A stretch of DNA of 64,000 nucleotides, taken from contig JAHBYU010000006.1 of NCBI GenBank assembly GCA_019635775.1, positions 1 to 64,000 on the forward strand. Direction: 5' to 3'. Of this stretch, positions 48,680 to 58,270 are shown in pieces. The stretch is from Rhizobiaceae bacterium. Its GTDB lineage: Bacteria > Pseudomonadota > Alphaproteobacteria > Rhizobiales > Rhizobiaceae. How positions within the stretch are numbered: the stretch's first letter is position 1; every line of letters starts with the position of its first letter. The notes below the pieces were generated by a model. It was not told the origin of the DNA. It did not search any database and saw only the letters and a program-made list of their open reading frames with translations. The position numbers were made by a program, and so were the translations under genes.

Positions 48680-50326
48680 ATGCGTTTTTATCGAAGCAAT
48701 GGAGACCGTGTTCCGTCTGCGGTTCACAAGATGGCAGAGGAAGTTCGCGCAGGAGGAATGGACAGGCGCGAGTTTCTTGCCATCGCCAGTGCGATGGGAG
48801 CTTCCACGGCATTCGCATATGGACTGATCGGGGCGGCGGTGCCCTCTCGGGCTCTTGCGCAGGAGGGGCAGAAGGGCGGCACGCTGAGGGTCGCAATGGC
48901 GATCAAGGGTCAGAAGGATCCGCGCAATTATGACTGGGTAGAGCTTGCCAATGTGTCGCGATGCTGGCTCGAACCGTTGGTCAGCTACACTCGCGAATTC
49001 ACGTTCGAGCCGGTGTTGCTCGAAAGCTGGGAAGTGAATGACGATGCCACCGAATACGTTCTTCATATTCGCAAGGGCGTGGAGTGGACGAACGGCGACG
49101 CGTTCAATGCCGACGATGTGATACACAACCTCAATCGCTGGGCGGAAAAGAACGTCGAGGGCAACTCGATGGCGGCGCGCGTTGGCGCGTTGATCGACAA
49201 TGCAACTGGCAAGGCGCAGGAAGGCGCAATCACCAAAGTCGACGACCATACGGTCAAGCTGAAGCTTAACGCACCGGACATATCGCTCATTCCAAACCTG
49301 ACCGACTACCCTGCGCTCGTCGTTCACCGCAGCTTTACGGGCGATGACATCGTGGGAAAGCCAATTGGCACCGGCGCATTCGAACTTGTCTCCTATGACG
49401 TGGGGTCGACGGCGGTCGTCAAGCGTCGTGAAAATGGCAAGTGGTGGGGCGGAGAGGCGCTCGTGGATTCCGTGGAGTTCATCGACTACGGCACTGACTT
49501 CTCGGCGACGGTTAACGCGTTCGAGTCCGACGAAATCGATATCAACTTCGAAACGCCAGCGGATTTCATCGACATTCTGAACAATCTGGGTCTGACCATG
49601 TCAGAAGTGGCGACCGCCACCACGCTCGTGGCGCGGACCAACGTCACCAACAAGCCCTACGACGATCAACGTGTGCGCAATGCACTGCAGATGGCCGTGG
49701 ACAACAACGTCGTTCTGCAGCTGGGCTACAACGGGCGCGGCGTTGTCGGCGAGAACCACCATGTCAGCCCCATCCATCCAGAATACTATCCGTTGCCGAA
49801 GAAGGAGCGCGATGCCGAAGGTGCGAAGAAGCTGATGGCGGATGCTGGCCAGGCGGATTTCGAGCACGAGTTGATCACGATCGAGGACGACTGGCAGAAG
49901 AACACCGGGGATGCCATCGCCGCCCAGCTCCGCGATGCTGGCATCAAGGTCAAGCGTACTGTTCTGCCTGGATCGACCTTCTGGAACGACTGGACGAAAT
50001 ATCCTTATTCGATGACGATCTGGTACATGCGTCCTCTTGGCGTCCAGATTCTTGCACTGGGGTACCGGACAGGCGAGGCGTGGAACGAGAGCGCATTTTC
50101 GGATCCGGCCTTTGACGCGAAGCTTCAGGAAGCTCTGTCGATCAGCGATGTGGATAAGCGGCGTGAGGTCATGAAGGACCTGGAGACCATCCTTCAGGAC
50201 TCCGGCGTCATAATTCAGCCTTTCTGGCAAAAGCTCTTCAGCCACATGAACGCACGCGTCAAGAACTACGGGGTCCACCAGACCTTTCAGATGGACCTTC
50301 AGCGCGTCTGGCTCGAGCAAGCCTGA
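48680..50326 (+). CDS. Tat-exported ABC solute-binding protein, family 5 (DppA/OppA type)
   Basis: 548 residues from the ATG at 48680 (CAGGGAG six bases upstream); earlier in-frame Met codons are weaker. A twin-arginine signal D-R29-R30-E-F-L followed by a hydrophobic stretch ends at about A-L-A-Q, so it is folded before export. The mature part is family 5: G-G-T-L-R-V-A-M near the start, [14 protein letters not shown], and [10 protein letters not shown]. Ligand unknown; in this cluster, uptake of methylated amine compounds is possible. No permease or ATPase genes are adjacent, so it is an orphan. A hairpin follows. Confidence 0.88.
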   Translation: MRFYRSNGDRVPSAVHKMAEEVRAGGMDRREFLAIASAMGASTAFAYGLIGAAVPSRALAQEGQKGGTLRVAMAIKGQKDPRNYDWVELANVSRCWLEPLVSYTREFTFEPVLLESWEVNDDATEYVLHIRKGVEWTNGDAFNADDVIHNLNRWAEKNVEGNSMAARVGALIDNATGKAQEGAITKVDDHTVKLKLNAPDISLIPNLTDYPALVVHRSFTGDDIVGKPIGTGAFELVSYDVGSTAVVKRRENGKWWGGEALVDSVEFIDYGTDFSATVNAFESDEIDINFETPADFIDILNNLGLTMSEVATATTLVARTNVTNKPYDDQRVRNALQMAVDNNVVLQLGYNGRGVVGENHHVSPIHPEYYPLPKKERDAEGAKKLMADAGQADFEHELITIEDDWQKNTGDAIAAQLRDAGIKVKRTVLPGSTFWNDWTKYPYSMTIWYMRPLGVQILALGYRTGEAWNESAFSDPAFDAKLQEALSISDVDKRREVMKDLETILQDSGVIIQPFWQKLFSHMNARVKNYGVHQTFQMDLQRVWLEQA

Positions 50327-50340
50327 CGGAACAATAGGCA

Positions 50341-50369
50341 TGGGTTCTCGGTCCTGAACCGAGGACCCA
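50341..50369 (+). terminator. Stem-loop after the solute-binding protein gene
   Basis: TGGGTTCTCGGT (50341-50352) pairs with ACCGAGGACCCA (50358-50369), 12 bp with one G-U, loop CCTGA. No T-tract; it fits a terminator or 3' stabiliser. Confidence 0.55.
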
Positions 50370-50450
50370 CGGCACGCCAGGGCTTGTCGGCGTTGCCTGC
50401 GGTGTAGCGGTAGGCAAGGATGTCGGCATCCGTCTCAGGGGCCACCATCC

Positions 50451-51296
50451 ATGATGTCGCGTTTAGTCCGTCCGCTTGCCGAGGTTGAGATCGAAAGGCT
50501 TGTCCGTTGGGCGGACGAAGAGGGTTGGAATCCGGGCATAGGCGATGCGACTGCGTTTCGCGCCGCCGACCCTTCCGGCTTTATCGGCGCGTTTGTCGAC
50601 GGGGAGATGGTCGCTGGAATCTCTGCCATCCGATACGGCCTCTCATACGGATTCGTTGGCCTGTACATCTCACGACCGGATATCAGAGGGCAGGGGCACG
50701 GCAAGGCGGTCTGGCAGGCCGGCCTTGCAAGGCTTGAGGGTCGCGTTGTCGGGCTGGATGGCGTCGATGCGCAACGCGATAACTATCGGGCAAAGGGTTT
50801 CGTAGACGCCTACCGGACTGTTCGATATGGCGGCCGATTGGCTCGGAACGTTGCCGTTCCATCAGACAAAGCACTCATTCTGGAAAATCCGAATTCCAGT
50901 TTGCTGTCAGCAGTTGTGAAGTTTGATCGGAGGACGTTTCCTGAAGATAGGGAAGCGTTTCTTGAATGCTGGCTTGCACCTCCCAACAAGCTTTGTGTTG
51001 CCTTTTCGGGCGAGAGTCTAACCGGTTATGGGGTCATGCGGGCCTGTCAAGCCGGTTGGAAAGTCGGCGGCTTGTCGGCAGTCGATGAGGATACCGCGGT
51101 GGCACTTTTCAATTCTCTCGCCTCGCGGGTGGACCAGGAGGTCTTTATCGATGTTCCGCTGCCACGCGCCGGCTTCGCGGCATTCCTGACCATCTCGGGG
51201 CTGGCTCCGGGTTTCGAGACGACCCGCATGTATCGCGGGGGAATGCTCGCTTTATCGCCCGAACTCGTCGGGGTAACGTCCCTTGAGCTTGGCTGA
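50451..51296 (+). CDS. Two-domain GNAT acetyltransferase
   Basis: 281 residues from ATG (a second ATG follows at 50454). The N-terminal GNAT domain (about 1-140) has the acetyl-CoA loop region R-G-Q-G-H-G-K-A-V-W-Q and F-V-G-L-Y-I-S-R-P-D-I-R. The C-terminal half (about 145-275) is the second domain found in YitH-type GNATs (V-K-F-D-R-R-T-F-P and G-Y-G-V-M-R-A-C). Substrate unknown. A stem-loop lies upstream; the terminus is followed by about 170 bp before a small ORF. Confidence 0.85.
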   Translation: MMSRLVRPLAEVEIERLVRWADEEGWNPGIGDATAFRAADPSGFIGAFVDGEMVAGISAIRYGLSYGFVGLYISRPDIRGQGHGKAVWQAGLARLEGRVVGLDGVDAQRDNYRAKGFVDAYRTVRYGGRLARNVAVPSDKALILENPNSSLLSAVVKFDRRTFPEDREAFLECWLAPPNKLCVAFSGESLTGYGVMRACQAGWKVGGLSAVDEDTAVALFNSLASRVDQEVFIDVPLPRAGFAAFLTISGLAPGFETTRMYRGGMLALSPELVGVTSLELG

Positions 51297-51368
51297 GCAA
51301 GATGGCTACGAGCGACGCATACAACGACAGCGCAGCTCATTTCATCTCAATTTAGACGTGTATCACAT

Positions 51369-51377
51369 TGTGGATAA
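51369..51377 (-). promoter_or_regulatory. Consensus DnaA box
   Basis: TGTGGATAA, the reverse complement of TTATCCACA. A single copy, so replication-origin function is not implied; transcriptional control is possible. Confidence 0.35.
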
Positions 51378-51380
51378 CTT

Positions 51381-51409
51381 TTGCAGAAAGTTGAATAAAG
51401 TCTTAAATT
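51381..51409 (+). promoter_or_regulatory. Promoter for small membrane ORF
   Basis: TTGCAG (51381-51386), 17-base spacer, TAAATT (51404-51409). The 14-bp palindrome at 51420-51433 lies just after the expected start site. Confidence 0.45.
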
Positions 51410-51419
51410 GTCGGCTGGG

Positions 51420-51433
51420 ACGGATTAATCCGT
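51420..51433. promoter_or_regulatory. 14-bp perfect palindrome, operator candidate
   Basis: ACGGATTAATCCGT is placed about five to twenty bases after the predicted transcription start and 38 bases upstream of the small ORF's ATG. Confidence 0.45.
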
Positions 51434-51470
51434 GCATGTGGTAAGACGCCTTAGCTGGGGAGCGGGCTGC

Positions 51471-51587
51471 ATGTTTATGGTTGGGCTGGGGGTCGGCATT
51501 TTTGTCGGCCTGATGTTGGCGTCTTGGTTCGCGTTGGCGCTCATGACGCTTTTCCCGCGGATCCATCGAACGTCGACAGGGACCTGA
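51471..51587 (+). CDS. Putative 38-residue single-span membrane peptide
   Basis: ATG at 51471 follows GGGGAG by eight bases. The product is 38 residues, with one hydrophobic helix of about 24 residues (G-L-G-V-G-I-F-V-G-L-M-L-A) and a short basic tail (R-I-H-R-T). Its own promoter-like pair, palindrome and ribosome site support expression. I do not recognise a family. It converges with the M23 gene, with 13 bp between the stops. Confidence 0.5.
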   Translation: MFMVGLGVGIFVGLMLASWFALALMTLFPRIHRTSTGT

Positions 51588-51600
51588 TTTCAGCGACTGA

Positions 51601-52863
51601 TTAGAGGTACTGGCTGACCTTTCGGCCGACCTTTATGAACCGCACGGGGTTCAATGCCTGTCCGTTTCGGTGCACTTCATAGTGAAGATGCGGGCCAGTC
51701 GAGCGGCCGCTGCTACCGACCTTTCCAACGACATCTCCGGCCGCAACCTCCTGTCCTTCGGTAACCAGGATCCGGCTCATATGCGCGTAGCGTGTCGTGA
51801 AGCCGCCTGCGTGTCGTACCTCAACCATCCGACCGTAACCGCCGTTCCAGCCGGCCTTGATGACGGTGCCGGGCGCAGTCACCAGAACATCCGATCCTGT
51901 CGGCGCCCGAAAATCCATGCCCGAATGCATGGCTGGTGTACCGAGCAGGGGATCCTTCCGGACGCCGAACGTGCTGGATATCGAGTGTCCCGGTGACGGG
52001 TTGGCGATAGGAAGCCGGCGGGCCTCTGTCTTCATGCGATCAAGAAGGTCCAGAGCATCGTCCAGTTCCCTGACCTTCACGTCGAAAAGAGTGGTGTCAT
52101 CCAGGGCGACAAGCGGCCCACCGACAGCTTCCCCATCGAGATCTACCTTCAATCCTGCGTCCTGGAGGGCTTCCGCGATCGCGTCGGCGGTCTCATATGC
52201 GTCTTCAGCGATTGCGTTGATACTGCTGAGCTGTTCGGTTTCTATCGAACGGAGGGACTGATTGATCGCGACGAATAGGCGATCCGCGCGGTCGGCGCTG
52301 GTTTCCGACGGATTGAATGACATGTAGCTGGACGATGAAGATAGCAGCGTGTCCCCCAGCCCGGCATGCCGGATCTGACCGAGATCCAGGCTATCGATGG
52401 TCGCTCGCAAGTCAGGTTTTCCGGTAGCAGTGAGCGCCTTGTCCGGCGCGTCGGCTGCCGCCTCCTTGAAACGGTCCAGAATGGGGCCGATGCGGCCATG
52501 GCGCTGAGTCAACTGGGACTGACGCTCCAGCAATTCGCCAACCTTTGCCTCCATCAACTGTTGGTCGAGCATCTGCCTGCTGGTGATCCGGTCTACCTGG
52601 GTCCTCAGGGCCGAGATGCGATCCTCGTATGCCTGCTGCAGCCGTGCCTGTCGGGCAGTTGTCGCGTCAATCAGGTCGTCGCGAAGCACGAGATATGAAG
52701 TCGCGAGCAGATAGCCCACGGCCATCGCCGCAAGTATCGAGCCGAAAAGAGTGGCAACCCACGGGCGAATTTCGAAATGACGGATGTTGTCGCCGCGAGC
52801 GATGATGACCGTATGAGGTTCGGAACGTTTGCCGAAAACTCTTGATCGACTTTCCTCTTTCAC
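51601..52863 (-). CDS. M23 family metallopeptidase (membrane-anchored, NlpD/EnvC-like)
   Basis: 420 residues from GTG. One membrane segment at about 38-60 follows a basic cytoplasmic start. A long coiled coil (about 65-130 and 190-220) leads to a LytM domain at 285-410. Zinc ligands H313-x3-D317 and H394 in H392-L-H394-Y are present, so it should be an active glycyl/peptidoglycan endopeptidase, unlike degenerate EnvC or NlpD activators. Likely role: septal or side-wall peptidoglycan cleavage. Monocistronic. Confidence 0.88.
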   Translation of the reverse strand: MKEESRSRVFGKRSEPHTVIIARGDNIRHFEIRPWVATLFGSILAAMAVGYLLATSYLVLRDDLIDATTARQARLQQAYEDRISALRTQVDRITSRQMLDQQLMEAKVGELLERQSQLTQRHGRIGPILDRFKEAAADAPDKALTATGKPDLRATIDSLDLGQIRHAGLGDTLLSSSSSYMSFNPSETSADRADRLFVAINQSLRSIETEQLSSINAIAEDAYETADAIAEALQDAGLKVDLDGEAVGGPLVALDDTTLFDVKVRELDDALDLLDRMKTEARRLPIANPSPGHSISSTFGVRKDPLLGTPAMHSGMDFRAPTGSDVLVTAPGTVIKAGWNGGYGRMVEVRHAGGFTTRYAHMSRILVTEGQEVAAGDVVGKVGSSGRSTGPHLHYEVHRNGQALNPVRFIKVGRKVSQYL

Positions 52864-52936
52864 TGAAACCCGCGCCCACGCCGCTACGATTGCGATGGCG
52901 CTGATTACACATCGTTAGGGTTAACAAACCCCTTAG

Positions 52937-53401
52937 TCAAAGCGCTCTGGCAGCCGCCAGAACTTCTTCCGCGTGGCCCGGCACCCTGACTTTCCGCCAG
53001 ATGCGAGCTACTTTCCCTTCACGGTCGATCAGGACAGTGGTGCGGACAACCCCCATATACTTCTTGCCGAACATGGTCTTTTCAGCCCAGACGCCATAGG
53101 CCGTGAGTGCCTCATGGGTTTCATCGGATACGAGAGGCGTTGTCAGCGCGTGCTTGCTCTTGAAGTTGGCATGCTTGCGCAAGCTGTCGGGCGAAATGCC
53201 GATGACGATCGCGCCAGCCCTCATGAACTCATCGTTCAACCGGGAGAAGTCGATTGCCTCTGCCGTGCAACCGGGTGTGTTGTCCTGCGGGTAGAAGAAC
53301 AGCACCACGATTTTGCCGCGAAGTTCTGTCAGCCGGATTTCGCCTTCGTCGGCGGGCAGTGAAAAGTGCGGTGCTTCGCTTCCAGTTGCCAATTCGGCCA
53401 T
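52937..53401 (-). CDS. bcp: Thioredoxin-dependent peroxiredoxin, Bcp/PrxQ type, 1-Cys
   Basis: 154 residues. Start at the ATG at 53401, since the upstream 39-residue extension is not conserved. The peroxidatic C45 stands in N-T-P-G-C-T-A-E-A-I. Position 50, which holds the resolving cysteine in E. coli Bcp, is isoleucine, so this is a 1-Cys form. F-Y-P-x-D-x-T-P-G-C and V-R-T-T-V-L-I-D complete the family pattern. It reduces organic and hydrogen peroxides in the cytoplasm. Divergent from the YhdP-like gene with 93 bp between them. Confidence 0.9.
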   Translation of the reverse strand: MAELATGSEAPHFSLPADEGEIRLTELRGKIVVLFFYPQDNTPGCTAEAIDFSRLNDEFMRAGAIVIGISPDSLRKHANFKSKHALTTPLVSDETHEALTAYGVWAEKTMFGKKYMGVVRTTVLIDREGKVARIWRKVRVPGHAEEVLAAARAL

Positions 53402-53494
53402 GGCTATACCCTTGATTGGGTTACAATAAAGACCGCACAGATATAGTGTCGAGCGTGACTCGTCCACGTTGGTAACCGATAAACGGAAGTTTGG

Positions 53495-56400
53495 GTGCAG
53501 CAGGAACTGCCACGGCACGAGAAGATCAGGTTTCGCCGAGACGAGATAACCGATCTCGCGAGTCTGCCTTCCGCTGCCATTCCGGTAACGGAACCCCGAA
53601 CCGGGCGGAGGCCAAGGCCTCGCCGTTTTCTGAAGCTGCTGGCCGGTGTGGGCGGAGGCGTATTCGCCGTGCTCCTGCTCGTCATTGCAGGCCTCTACGC
53701 AATCGGACTGTCCGGGGTCGGTTCAGACCGGATACAGTTGGCCGCGGAGACTGCCCTGAAGCAGATCGTAGGCGTTGATGTCGATGTAAGGATGGGCCCC
53801 GCCTATCTCACGCTGGACGGCATGCGTTTCGTTGCGCTGGAAGTCCGGGATGTAGACCTCAAGCGGAGAGACGACGGGGCGCAGTTGGCAACAGCGGGCT
53901 CGATCCGGTTCGGCGTCAGGCTGCTTCCTCTGCTAACCGGCAATGTCAGGGTTTCGAGCGCGCGCCTGTCGGACGCACGGATCATGGCCAGCGCACTTGG
54001 CACGGGCGCTGAGACAGACTGGACGAGAGCCTTTCGTGACGGGCAGGGGCTGATCCAGCCAGAGCTTCTATCGCGGGCCATTTTTGCTTTTGCCCACAAG
54101 ACGCTCGACGCTGTCAGCGCTAAGGCGCTGCGGCGCATTGCGCTCGACAATGTTGAACTCGTACTGCCGCCAGCCAGCAAGATAGCGACGATCCGGGTAG
54201 TGCAATCCAGCCTCAGGGAATCGCAGGGAGACAGCCTTGTTCTCGCAGCATCGCTTTTGATCGGTGATAGGCCGCTCGAGTTCGAGCTTACCGCCGAGCG
54301 CGACGACGTCAGCAACCGTATATCCTCGATCGGACTCGTCGCCTCCACTCCTGCCGAGGCCGACACCGCCTCTGCAGCCTATCGTATGGGGGCAGTCGAA
54401 CTGAAGTTGAGCGGCATCGAAGGCTCGGATGGTCAACCGGATCGCCTCGACGGGGCTCTGGCCATAAATGGCTGGTCGATGGATCTGGGTGCGAGAGGGG
54501 CGGTTTCCGGGGATGTCGCACTGGACGCACGTTACGTTGGTGGCAGCGACCGAGTCGAGATCGGCCGGTTGAGCGCGAATGTGGGGCGCTCTCAGCTTGC
54601 TTTCAGGGGGCTATTTGGGCCGCGCTCACCATCTGAAGCAGGTGAGGATCAGCCCTCTTATCGGTTCAACCTTGTAAGCGCACGATCCAGTATTGCTCCG
54701 GAGGGGTCGCCCGAACCCGCCTTCAACACGGGTATCCAGATTTCAGGCTCATACCTTCCCGGCTCGGGGGCGCTCTCCGCGGATCAGATAGTGGTGAAAG
54801 GTGGTGGCGCCGGTGAAGCGCTTGGAACTGCAAAGGTACAGTTTGCTCCCGGTGTGGTGCCGGGCATGTCGGTTGCCTTCAACGTGCACGACATGGCCGT
54901 TTCTCAGGTCAAGCAGCTTTGGCCATGGTTCTCCGCCCGTCCGGCCCGTAACTGGGTCCTGAACAACGTTTTTGGCGGACGGGTGACGGAAGGGGAACTG
55001 CAGGTGCAGGTCGAGCCCGGTCGACTCGGAAACGGCATCCCGCTGGCCGGCGATGAGTCCTTTGGAACGTTTCGGGTGAGCGGCACACGCTTCGACACGG
55101 CAGGCGTTATTCCACCTGTCCGCGATGCGACGGGAGAAGTGAATTACCGGGGGGCTGACGTGGATATCGCGCTCTCCTCTGGAACGGTCTATCTGCCGAG
55201 CGGACGGACGGTCGCGGCGAGCGACGGGACGCTTACGATCCGTCGCGCCAATCAGCCTCCCGTTATCGGCGATCTGGATATCGATGTGAAAGGAGATGCG
55301 GCGGCCGTGGCCGAACTCGCCTCCTACGAGCCGATCAATGCCATGCGCTTTGCCGGCCTGCAGGCTGAAGACTTCACCGAAGGCCAGGTCTCGGGCAACG
55401 TTAAGGCCGACATCCCGTTGCAGAAGGGGATCGACAGCAAGAAGCTCAACTGGCTGGTCGATCTCAACTACGAGGACGTTTCGATCGCCAAGCCCTTTGA
55501 CGGGCAACTTGTCTCTGAGGCTGACGGTTCAATCGCGATCGAAAAGACGAAAGCAGCCATTTCCGCCAAGGCCAAGTTGAATGGAATTCCTGCCGAAATC
55601 GATGCGATCGAACCGCTGGGCGGTAGCGATGTGGAACGCATGCGCCTCATCGCCCTGACGCTTGATGACAAGACGCGGGAGGCAGTGGTTCCGGGGCTTT
55701 CAGGTCTGGTCGAGGGACCGATCAAGGTCGAGGTCGATGCGCGAGAGCGCGGTAAGCAATCTATACAGGTTGACGTAACAAACGCTCAGCTAAACATTCC
55801 TTGGGCTGGATGGAGCAAGGGGCCGGGTATCGGCGGCAACGTCAAGTTCACGCTGCAGAATGACGAGGGCAAGTCGCGATTGTCCGATTTCAAGCTGACC
55901 GGCGATACATTCGGTATAACCGGCTCACTGGTCTTGGCCGATGGCGGTTTGAGCGAAGCCGGTTTTCCAAGCGTCAAACTTAACCGCAATGACGACGTTT
56001 CCGTCACCGTCAAGCGATCCGGAAAGGGGTACGCCGTTGATGTGAAGGGAAAGTCGCTGGATGCCCGCTCTGTCGTCAAGCAGTTCACTTCGGACTCCAG
56101 CACCGCGACGAAATCGACCGACGGTGGCTCGGTCGGTTCCGTGTCTCTGACCGTGAACGTCGATAGCGTGACAGGCTTTCACGATGAAAAGCTCGGCAAC
56201 GTCAAGCTTCAGTACCGTGGAACTGGCGACAGGGTTGATCGTCTGGAGGTGACTGCACTGGCGGCTTCCGGGGCAAAGGTCGAATTGCTGAGCGGAATCG
56301 CCGATGGAAGCCGCAGGATGGACATGACATCGAGCGATGCTGGTGCGGTGCTACGGTTCCTCGATCTTTATGAACACATGCAGGGTGGTAGTATAAACCT

Positions 56401-56908
56401 TGCCCTTAGGGGTGGGGTCGACGGACCCATGACAGGGCAGGCGGACGCGCGCGATTTCGTGCTCGTCAACGAACCACGATTGAGTTCGCTGGTATCGACG
56501 ACTCCCGTCGGAAGCGACCGAAGCCTCAACCAGGCCGTCAGGCGCGATATCGACACCTCCAGGGTTCATTTCGAACGTTGCTATTCGCAGATCGAGAAGG
56601 GAACTGGATACTTGCGTCTGTCCGAGGGCATCCTGCGCGGCCCCCTTGTCGGTGCGTCCTTTCAGGGGACGCTTTACGATCAGAAGGGCAATATGGACAT
56701 GACCGGCACTTTCATGCCGGCTTATGGGCTCAACCGCATATTCGGCGAGCTTCCGATCATCGGCGCGCTGTTGGGCAACGGGCGTGATAGAGGTCTGATC
56801 GGCGTTACCTTCAAGCTCGAGGGCGATGCGGATTCGCCTGCCGTGCAGATTAATCCGTTGTCCGCGATCGCGCCGGGAATTTTCCGGCAGATATTCGAGT
56901 TTCGCTGA
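53495..56908 (+). CDS. YhdP-like AsmA-family protein (DUF3971)
   Basis: 1137 residues from GTG. A cytoplasmic basic N-terminus leads to one membrane helix at about 47-70, then a huge periplasmic region of beta-strand repeats. The DUF3971 region (about 300-560) and an AsmA-like C-terminus (about 850-1100; G-R-D-R-G-L-I-G-V-T-F-K-L-E-G near the end) fit the YhdP branch, which in Gram-negative bacteria forms a lipid-transfer bridge between inner and outer membranes. Alphaproteobacterial members are shorter than the E. coli protein. It converges with tyrS, with only four bases between the stops. Confidence 0.88.
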   Translation: MQQELPRHEKIRFRRDEITDLASLPSAAIPVTEPRTGRRPRPRRFLKLLAGVGGGVFAVLLLVIAGLYAIGLSGVGSDRIQLAAETALKQIVGVDVDVRMGPAYLTLDGMRFVALEVRDVDLKRRDDGAQLATAGSIRFGVRLLPLLTGNVRVSSARLSDARIMASALGTGAETDWTRAFRDGQGLIQPELLSRAIFAFAHKTLDAVSAKALRRIALDNVELVLPPASKIATIRVVQSSLRESQGDSLVLAASLLIGDRPLEFELTAERDDVSNRISSIGLVASTPAEADTASAAYRMGAVELKLSGIEGSDGQPDRLDGALAINGWSMDLGARGAVSGDVALDARYVGGSDRVEIGRLSANVGRSQLAFRGLFGPRSPSEAGEDQPSYRFNLVSARSSIAPEGSPEPAFNTGIQISGSYLPGSGALSADQIVVKGGGAGEALGTAKVQFAPGVVPGMSVAFNVHDMAVSQVKQLWPWFSARPARNWVLNNVFGGRVTEGELQVQVEPGRLGNGIPLAGDESFGTFRVSGTRFDTAGVIPPVRDATGEVNYRGADVDIALSSGTVYLPSGRTVAASDGTLTIRRANQPPVIGDLDIDVKGDAAAVAELASYEPINAMRFAGLQAEDFTEGQVSGNVKADIPLQKGIDSKKLNWLVDLNYEDVSIAKPFDGQLVSEADGSIAIEKTKAAISAKAKLNGIPAEIDAIEPLGGSDVERMRLIALTLDDKTREAVVPGLSGLVEGPIKVEVDARERGKQSIQVDVTNAQLNIPWAGWSKGPGIGGNVKFTLQNDEGKSRLSDFKLTGDTFGITGSLVLADGGLSEAGFPSVKLNRNDDVSVTVKRSGKGYAVDVKGKSLDARSVVKQFTSDSSTATKSTDGGSVGSVSLTVNVDSVTGFHDEKLGNVKLQYRGTGDRVDRLEVTALAASGAKVELLSGIADGSRRMDMTSSDAGAVLRFLDLYEHMQGGSINLALRGGVDGPMTGQADARDFVLVNEPRLSSLVSTTPVGSDRSLNQAVRRDIDTSRVHFERCYSQIEKGTGYLRLSEGILRGPLVGASFQGTLYDQKGNMDMTGTFMPAYGLNRIFGELPIIGALLGNGRDRGLIGVTFKLEGDADSPAVQINPLSAIAPGIFRQIFEFR

Positions 56909-56912
56909 CAGC

Positions 56913-58166
56913 CTATTCGGGCCTGAGCAGAATGTGTTTTTTCCTACCAAGCGAGAGCTTGATCGCGCCGTCTGCATTGAGGTCCGCTTCCGTAAGAAGC
57001 CGGCGCTCATCGGTCACCTGCTGATCGTTGATGCGGACCGCGCCGCCCTGAACATGACGGCGGGCCTCGCCGTTCGATGAAGCAAGTCCGGCGCTGACGA
57101 AGATGGAGAGAAGGCCGACGCCAGAGCCAAGCTGGCCGTGGCCGACAGTTATGGTTGGAAGCGTATCTGCTGCGACACCTTCCTCGAAGGTCTTGCGTGC
57201 CGTCTCCGCCGACTGCTCGGCGGCCTGACGACCGTGCAGCATGGCGGCGACCTCGGTCGCAAGCACCTTCTTTGCGTCGTTGATCTCGGCGCCTCCGAGC
57301 GCGGTCAGCCTGGCAATCTCATCAAGCGGAAGTGCGGTATAGAGCTTGAGGAAGCGACCCACGTCCGCATCCTCGGTATTGCGCCAGTATTGCCAGAAGT
57401 CATAGGGGCTCAACATGTCTGCGTTCAGCCAGACGGCACCGGTCATCGACTTGCCCATCTTCCCGCCGGACGCGGTGGTCAGCAGTGGCGTGGTAAGGGC
57501 AAAAAGCTGAGGCGTGCCCATGCGGTGACCGAGATCGATGCCGTTGATGATATTGCCCCACTGGTCCGAACCGCCCATCTGCAGCCGAACGCCATGACGT
57601 TTGCTGAGTTCGACGAAATCGTAAGCCTGAAGGATCATGTAGTTGAATTCGAGGAACGACAAAGATTGCTCCCGGTCCAGCCGCAGCTTCACGCTGTCGA
57701 ACGAGAGCATGCGATTGACAGAGAAGTGTTGGCCGACATCGCGCAGGAACTCGAGATAATTCAGCGGCAGAAGCCAGTCTGCGTTGTTGACCATCAGCGC
57801 GTCCTTCGGTCCGTCGCCGAAGGTCAGGTAGTTGGCAAAAACCTGCTTGATGCCGGCAATGTTTGTTTCGATCGTCTCGGGCGTCATCAGCTTGCGCGCC
57901 TCGTCCTTGAAGGATGGGTCGCCGACCATGCCGGTGCCTCCCCCCATCAGCGCTACGGGACGATGGCCGGTTTGCTGCAGCCAGTAGAGAAGCATGATCT
58001 GGATCAGGCCGCCGGCATGCAAGCTGGAAGCAGTTGGATCGAAGCCGATATATGCCGAAACCGTCTCTGTCGCGAAGAGCTTGTCGAGGCCGGCGTCATC
58101 CGAAGTCTGGTGGATAAAGCCTCGCTCGGAGAGGATGCGCAGGAAATCGGACTTGAAGGCAGTCAT
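56913..58166 (-). CDS. tyrS: Tyrosine--tRNA ligase
   Basis: 417 residues, class I synthetase. The HIGH-equivalent is in [10 protein letters not shown] at about 45. The KMSKS-equivalent is [10 protein letters not shown] near 235. The C-terminal S4 RNA-binding domain (about 350-415) includes [18 protein letters not shown]. Length matches TyrS alpha. Divergent from anmK with 104 bp between starts. Confidence 0.96.
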   Translation of the reverse strand: MTAFKSDFLRILSERGFIHQTSDDAGLDKLFATETVSAYIGFDPTASSLHAGGLIQIMLLYWLQQTGHRPVALMGGGTGMVGDPSFKDEARKLMTPETIETNIAGIKQVFANYLTFGDGPKDALMVNNADWLLPLNYLEFLRDVGQHFSVNRMLSFDSVKLRLDREQSLSFLEFNYMILQAYDFVELSKRHGVRLQMGGSDQWGNIINGIDLGHRMGTPQLFALTTPLLTTASGGKMGKSMTGAVWLNADMLSPYDFWQYWRNTEDADVGRFLKLYTALPLDEIARLTALGGAEINDAKKVLATEVAAMLHGRQAAEQSAETARKTFEEGVAADTLPTITVGHGQLGSGVGLLSIFVSAGLASSNGEARRHVQGGAVRINDQQVTDERRLLTEADLNADGAIKLSLGRKKHILLRPE

Positions 58167-58270
58167 GCTCGTTATCCCGGAAGATGGCCACGGGCTGGTG
58201 GCCTGCGTGGCAAGTTTGGTCGCGGGCGTTTAGCATCCAGCGGCGGGGAATCACAAGGACAACGCCTAAA

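Larger units (their letters stand above)
51297..51470. other. Regulatory stretch upstream of small ORF
   Basis: No larger gene. It carries a DnaA-box-like TGTGGATAA at 51369-51377, a promoter-like pair at 51381-51409, and the perfect palindrome ACGGATTAATCCGT at 51420-51433. The region is visibly AT-richer than its surroundings. Confidence 0.55.

Noticed and set aside
51369-51377. Replication origin at a DnaA box
   Set aside because: A single 9-mer without a cluster, dnaA, or repC-type genes; treated only as a possible regulatory site.
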